From NCBI GenBank assembly GCA_038373885.1, contig JAWZYV010013541.1, forward strand, positions 310,001 through 374,000: a stretch of DNA of 64,000 bases, given 5' to 3'. Each line of letters begins with the position of its first letter. Positions within the stretch are counted from its first letter, which is position 1. Positions 61,763 to 64,000 of the stretch are shown piece by piece. The DNA comes from Cheiracanthium punctorium. Its lineage: Eukaryota; Arthropoda; Arachnida; Araneae; Cheiracanthiidae. Both the position numbers and the translations under genes were made by a program. A model generated the notes under the pieces. That model had not been told where the DNA came from. It saw only the letters and a program-made list of their open reading frames with translations, and did no database searches.

Positions 61763-62668
61763 AAATTGCCCGAAGACTGGGAAGAGAAGAAAACTTCGTT
61801 TTTAAAGTTTGTGAAAGAAGAGATTAAAAACTATGCACTGAAGCCATCGGAGATAGGGAATATGGATGAGGTCCCCATATCGTTCGACATGCCTGCATCT
61901 CGCTCAGCAGATTATGTTGATATGAAGTCTGTCCCTATCGTTAGAACAGGGAATGAGAAAAACAGTTTTACCGTGGTGCTTTCATGTTTATCCTCAGGTA
62001 ATAAATTGCCCCTGATTGTTATTTTTAAGAGCAAAATAATTCCTAAAGAAAATTTCCCTAAGGGAATAGTAGTGCTCGCAAATCAAAAAGGCTGGATAAA
62101 CCAGGACGTTATGCAGGAATGGGCAGAAAAATGTTGGAGAAAAAGACCGAATTTCATTTTTCAAAAAAATTGTCTACTGATCATGGACTCTATGAAAACG
62201 CACCTTTCAAACGAGACGAAAAAATTTCTAGGATCAGAGAAAACAAGACTGGCAATACTACCTGGTGGATTGACTAAAATATTGCAACCTCTGGATTTGT
62301 GTATAAATCGGGCATTTAAAGCTCGCATGCGTCAGCACTGGGAATCATGGATGTCGGCAGAAAATCATACGTTTACGAAAGGAGGCCGGATCCGTAAAGC
62401 AACTTATGCCGAAGTTTGCGAGTTGATTTTGGAGTCCTAGAATAAAATTCCGAATGGTATGGTAGAGAGAGCCTTTCAAAAAGCCGAAATTATCGATTTT
62501 TCACAAAATAGCGCTAATGGGATTCCTGCAATTTCTAATGTGTCTGCCGATGATGAAAACGATTCAGATGTTGATGAACTTTTGCCATCTGAACACTTAA
62601 AACTGTTCCAGAGTGACACTGAAGACGAGGATTTTGACAGATTTTCTGAAGTAGAAAACAGTCTGTAG
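61763..62668 (+). pseudogene. pogo/Tigger-type DDE transposase, N-terminus missing, one nonsense codon
   Basis: A single frame runs from just after TAG 61760-61762 to TAG at 62666-62668, about 300 codons. Counting from 61766, the catalytic acids are D34 (GNMDEVPISFDMP), D141 (LLIMDSMKTHL) and D177 (LPGGLTKILQPLDLCINRAF). The last two have 35 residues between them, as in pogo-type enzymes. The C-terminus is acidic (DDENDSDVDELL, SDTEDEDFDRFSE), typical of this group. The only internal stop is TAG 62438-62440 in LES-stop-NKIPNGMVERAF, where relatives usually have Trp, so one TGG to TAG change explains it. The CENP-B-like helix-turn-helix domains expected upstream were not found in 59.7-61.76 kb. 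They are deleted, or lie on a distant exon; AG at 61761-61762 could be an acceptor but its pyrimidine tract is poor. Confidence 0.9.
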
Positions 62669-62697
62669 TATATATATATATATATTAACATATGTTA

Positions 62698-63617
62698 CAG
62701 TGAAAACCCGATATCAGTCTAAACCCGAATTAACTAGGGAAAACCCGTTTCATTAGAGTAGCGGTAGCACGTTTTTGTGGGGTCCCTAGAGCGGAGGCAT
62801 ATTTTCCAAGAGCCCCCTACAGCGGAGGCATATTATCCAGGGGCCCCCCTACAACGATGGCCGGACGCAGTACTGTTTTTTTGGGTCTAGCAGAGGGGCA
62901 GCGTTAGTATATTTTCCAGGGGACCCCCTACAGCGGTGGCCAGACCCACTGATATTTTTTCGATCTCGCAAGGGGATAGCGTTAGCATATTTTCGAGGGG
63001 GCCCCCTAAAGCGATGGCCGGACCCATTGATGATTTTTTGGGTCTCGCAAGGAGCCAGCGTTAGCATATTTTCCAGGGGCCCCCTACAGCGTTGGCCGGA
63101 CCCAGTGATGTTTTTTGGGGTCTCGCAAAGGGCCAGCGTTAGCACATATTCGAGGGGGCCCCCTGAAGTGATGGCCGGACCCACTGATGTTTTTTTGGGT
63201 CTTGCAGAGGGCCAGCAATAGCATTTTTTCGAAGGGGGAGCAAGATCCAATTTTTAGTGGATAAAGCATTAACATTCCGGAATTCGCATGGGAAAACATG
63301 GGGTCCGGCCACCACTGTAGGGGGCCCCCCTCGAAAATATGCTAACGCTGGCTCTTTGCGAGACCTGAAAAAAGTCAGTGGGTCTGGCCATCGCTTTAGG
63401 GAGCCCCCTTGAAAATATGCCTCCGCTGTAGGGGCCCTTCGAAAACGTGCGACCGCTACTCGAATAAAACGTGTTTTTCCTAGTTAATTCGGGTTTTGCC
63501 TAGCGCTGTCAGTCAGAACGCGTTTTGCCTAGTTAATTCGGGTTTTCCCTAACGCACTCAGTTCGAACGCGTTTTGTCTAGTTAATTCGGGTTTTGACTG
63601 ATTTCGGGTTTTAACTG
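62698..63617. mobile_element. 920-bp foldback element with TA target
   Basis: Left end CAGTGAAAACCCGATATCAG, then TCTAAACCCGAATTAACTAG; right end in reverse CAGTTAAAACCCGAAATCAG, then TCAAAACCCGAATTAACTAG. TA lies outside both ends (62696-62697 and 63618-63619), and the symmetry extends into ATATGTTA. Inner arms also pair (GAGTAGCGGTAGCACGTTTT with its reverse near 63446-63470; CTACAGCGGAGGCATATT with 63413-63432), so most of the element can fold on itself. The right arm has two extra ~49-bp units (CTAGTTAATTCGGGTTTT starts near 63480, 63529 and 63578). CAGT ends and TA target match pogo/Tigger elements, and the left border is 29 bp after the pogo-type stop. No protein is encoded. Confidence 0.88.
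62840..63235. repeat. 79-bp tandem array, five units, inside the foldback element
   Basis: Units begin near 62839, 62919, 62997, 63076 and 63155 with GGGGCCCCCTACAGCGATGG-like sequence, then CCGGACCCACTGATGTTTTT, GGGTCTCGCAAGGGGCCAGC and GTTAGCATATTTTC. Inverted single units occur on the right arm (63300-63440), separated by a ~60-bp spacer at about 63240-63300. The region is GC-rich compared with the window. Confidence 0.88.
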
Positions 63618-63619
63618 TA

Positions 63620-63638
63620 ACATATATATATATATATG

Positions 63639-63670
<32 letters not shown>

Positions 63671-64000
63671 TATATGCATATGTATATTATAAAAATAGAA
63701 AAATAAGTTGTACTAATAATGACGTATCGACAAACATCGTAAATTTATATATTACATGGTTAGTTTAATATATATATCATTTTCTTGCTGAATGCTAGTA
63801 TCTCTCTTCTTTATGCTTTTTTTGTGTAATTGCTACATAGACATCTGATAAATATAATGCATAAATGCAGAATTCTTTAACTTTTACACTAAGATTATGA
63901 ATAGCGCCTGAAATGGTTATGAGTCAAAGCTGCGAAAAGCCTTTCCATAGAACATTAACGCACAATTTCAGAATGCTATTATTCTAAATAAAAAAAGTAA
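63620..64000. other. TA-rich repeats and unassigned AT-rich DNA
   Basis: TA/TATG runs occupy about 63622-63685. The remainder shows no gene or element border. Confidence 0.6.

Noticed and set aside
62849..63250. 133-codon minus-strand frame with repeated GSGHRCRGP-type blocks
   Set aside because: The periodicity follows the 79-bp DNA array, the frame runs through a foldback element, and there is no start context or known domain.

Overview
The window looks like AT-rich, intron-like or intergenic DNA from an animal, most probably an arthropod and perhaps a spider or other arachnid. That placement is an inference. It rests on the mix of decayed mobile elements and on my memory of similar element families in arachnid genomes, with no database search. 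I see no exon of a host gene that I can defend and no complete rRNA or tRNA gene. Every stretch with convincing protein similarity is a broken transposable element.

Layout. 1-2.5 kb: unremarkable AT-rich DNA, then a CA microsatellite. 2.9-4.2 kb: an interspersed repeat with a nested 505-bp element bounded by a 9-bp target duplication. 7.8-10.4 kb: a duplicated segment split by a terminal-inverted-repeat (TIR) element, a perfect hairpin and an old reverse copy of a ~155-bp tandem repeat. 12.5-13.8 kb: a Tc1-type (DD34E) transposase pseudogene. 16.3-16.9 kb: a 563-bp MITE with ~95-bp TIRs. 18.2-18.4 kb: a Penelope-like fragment with a hammerhead-like core. 21.3-21.9 kb: a repeat whose inverted partner lies at 38.6-39.7 kb. 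23.49-26.30 kb: a 2.8-kb DNA transposon with an 8-bp target duplication and a decayed transposase-like gene. A 232-bp hairpin element with a hammerhead-like motif and a 13-bp target duplication sits inside it. 28.4-30.3 kb: a ~155-bp tandem array holding a second copy of that hairpin family, also with a 13-bp duplication. 30.8-31.2 kb: a fragment of a non-LTR retrotransposon. 32.85-33.27 kb: a young 207-bp tandem duplication. 35.2-36.4 kb: a decayed multicopy ORF. 39.7-41.0 kb: a long-TIR element. 48.3-52.1 kb: two head-to-tail copies of a repeat, the second holding a truncated Ty3/gypsy pol. 56.86-59.67 kb: a 5'-truncated non-LTR retrotransposon (RT plus RNase H) with a clean 12-bp target duplication. 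61.76-62.67 kb: a pogo/Tigger-type transposase with a single nonsense codon. 62.70-63.62 kb, 29 bp further on: a 920-bp foldback element with TA at both ends and an internal 79-bp tandem array.

The genes do not form a pathway. What the window records is a sequence of insertions, several of them nested. Flanking duplications and paralogous empty sites allow some of their order to be read. The least explained items are the two hairpin elements with 13-bp duplications (one carrying a hammerhead-like core), the foldback element beside the pogo transposase, and a set of perfect or near-perfect long hairpins with very small loops.
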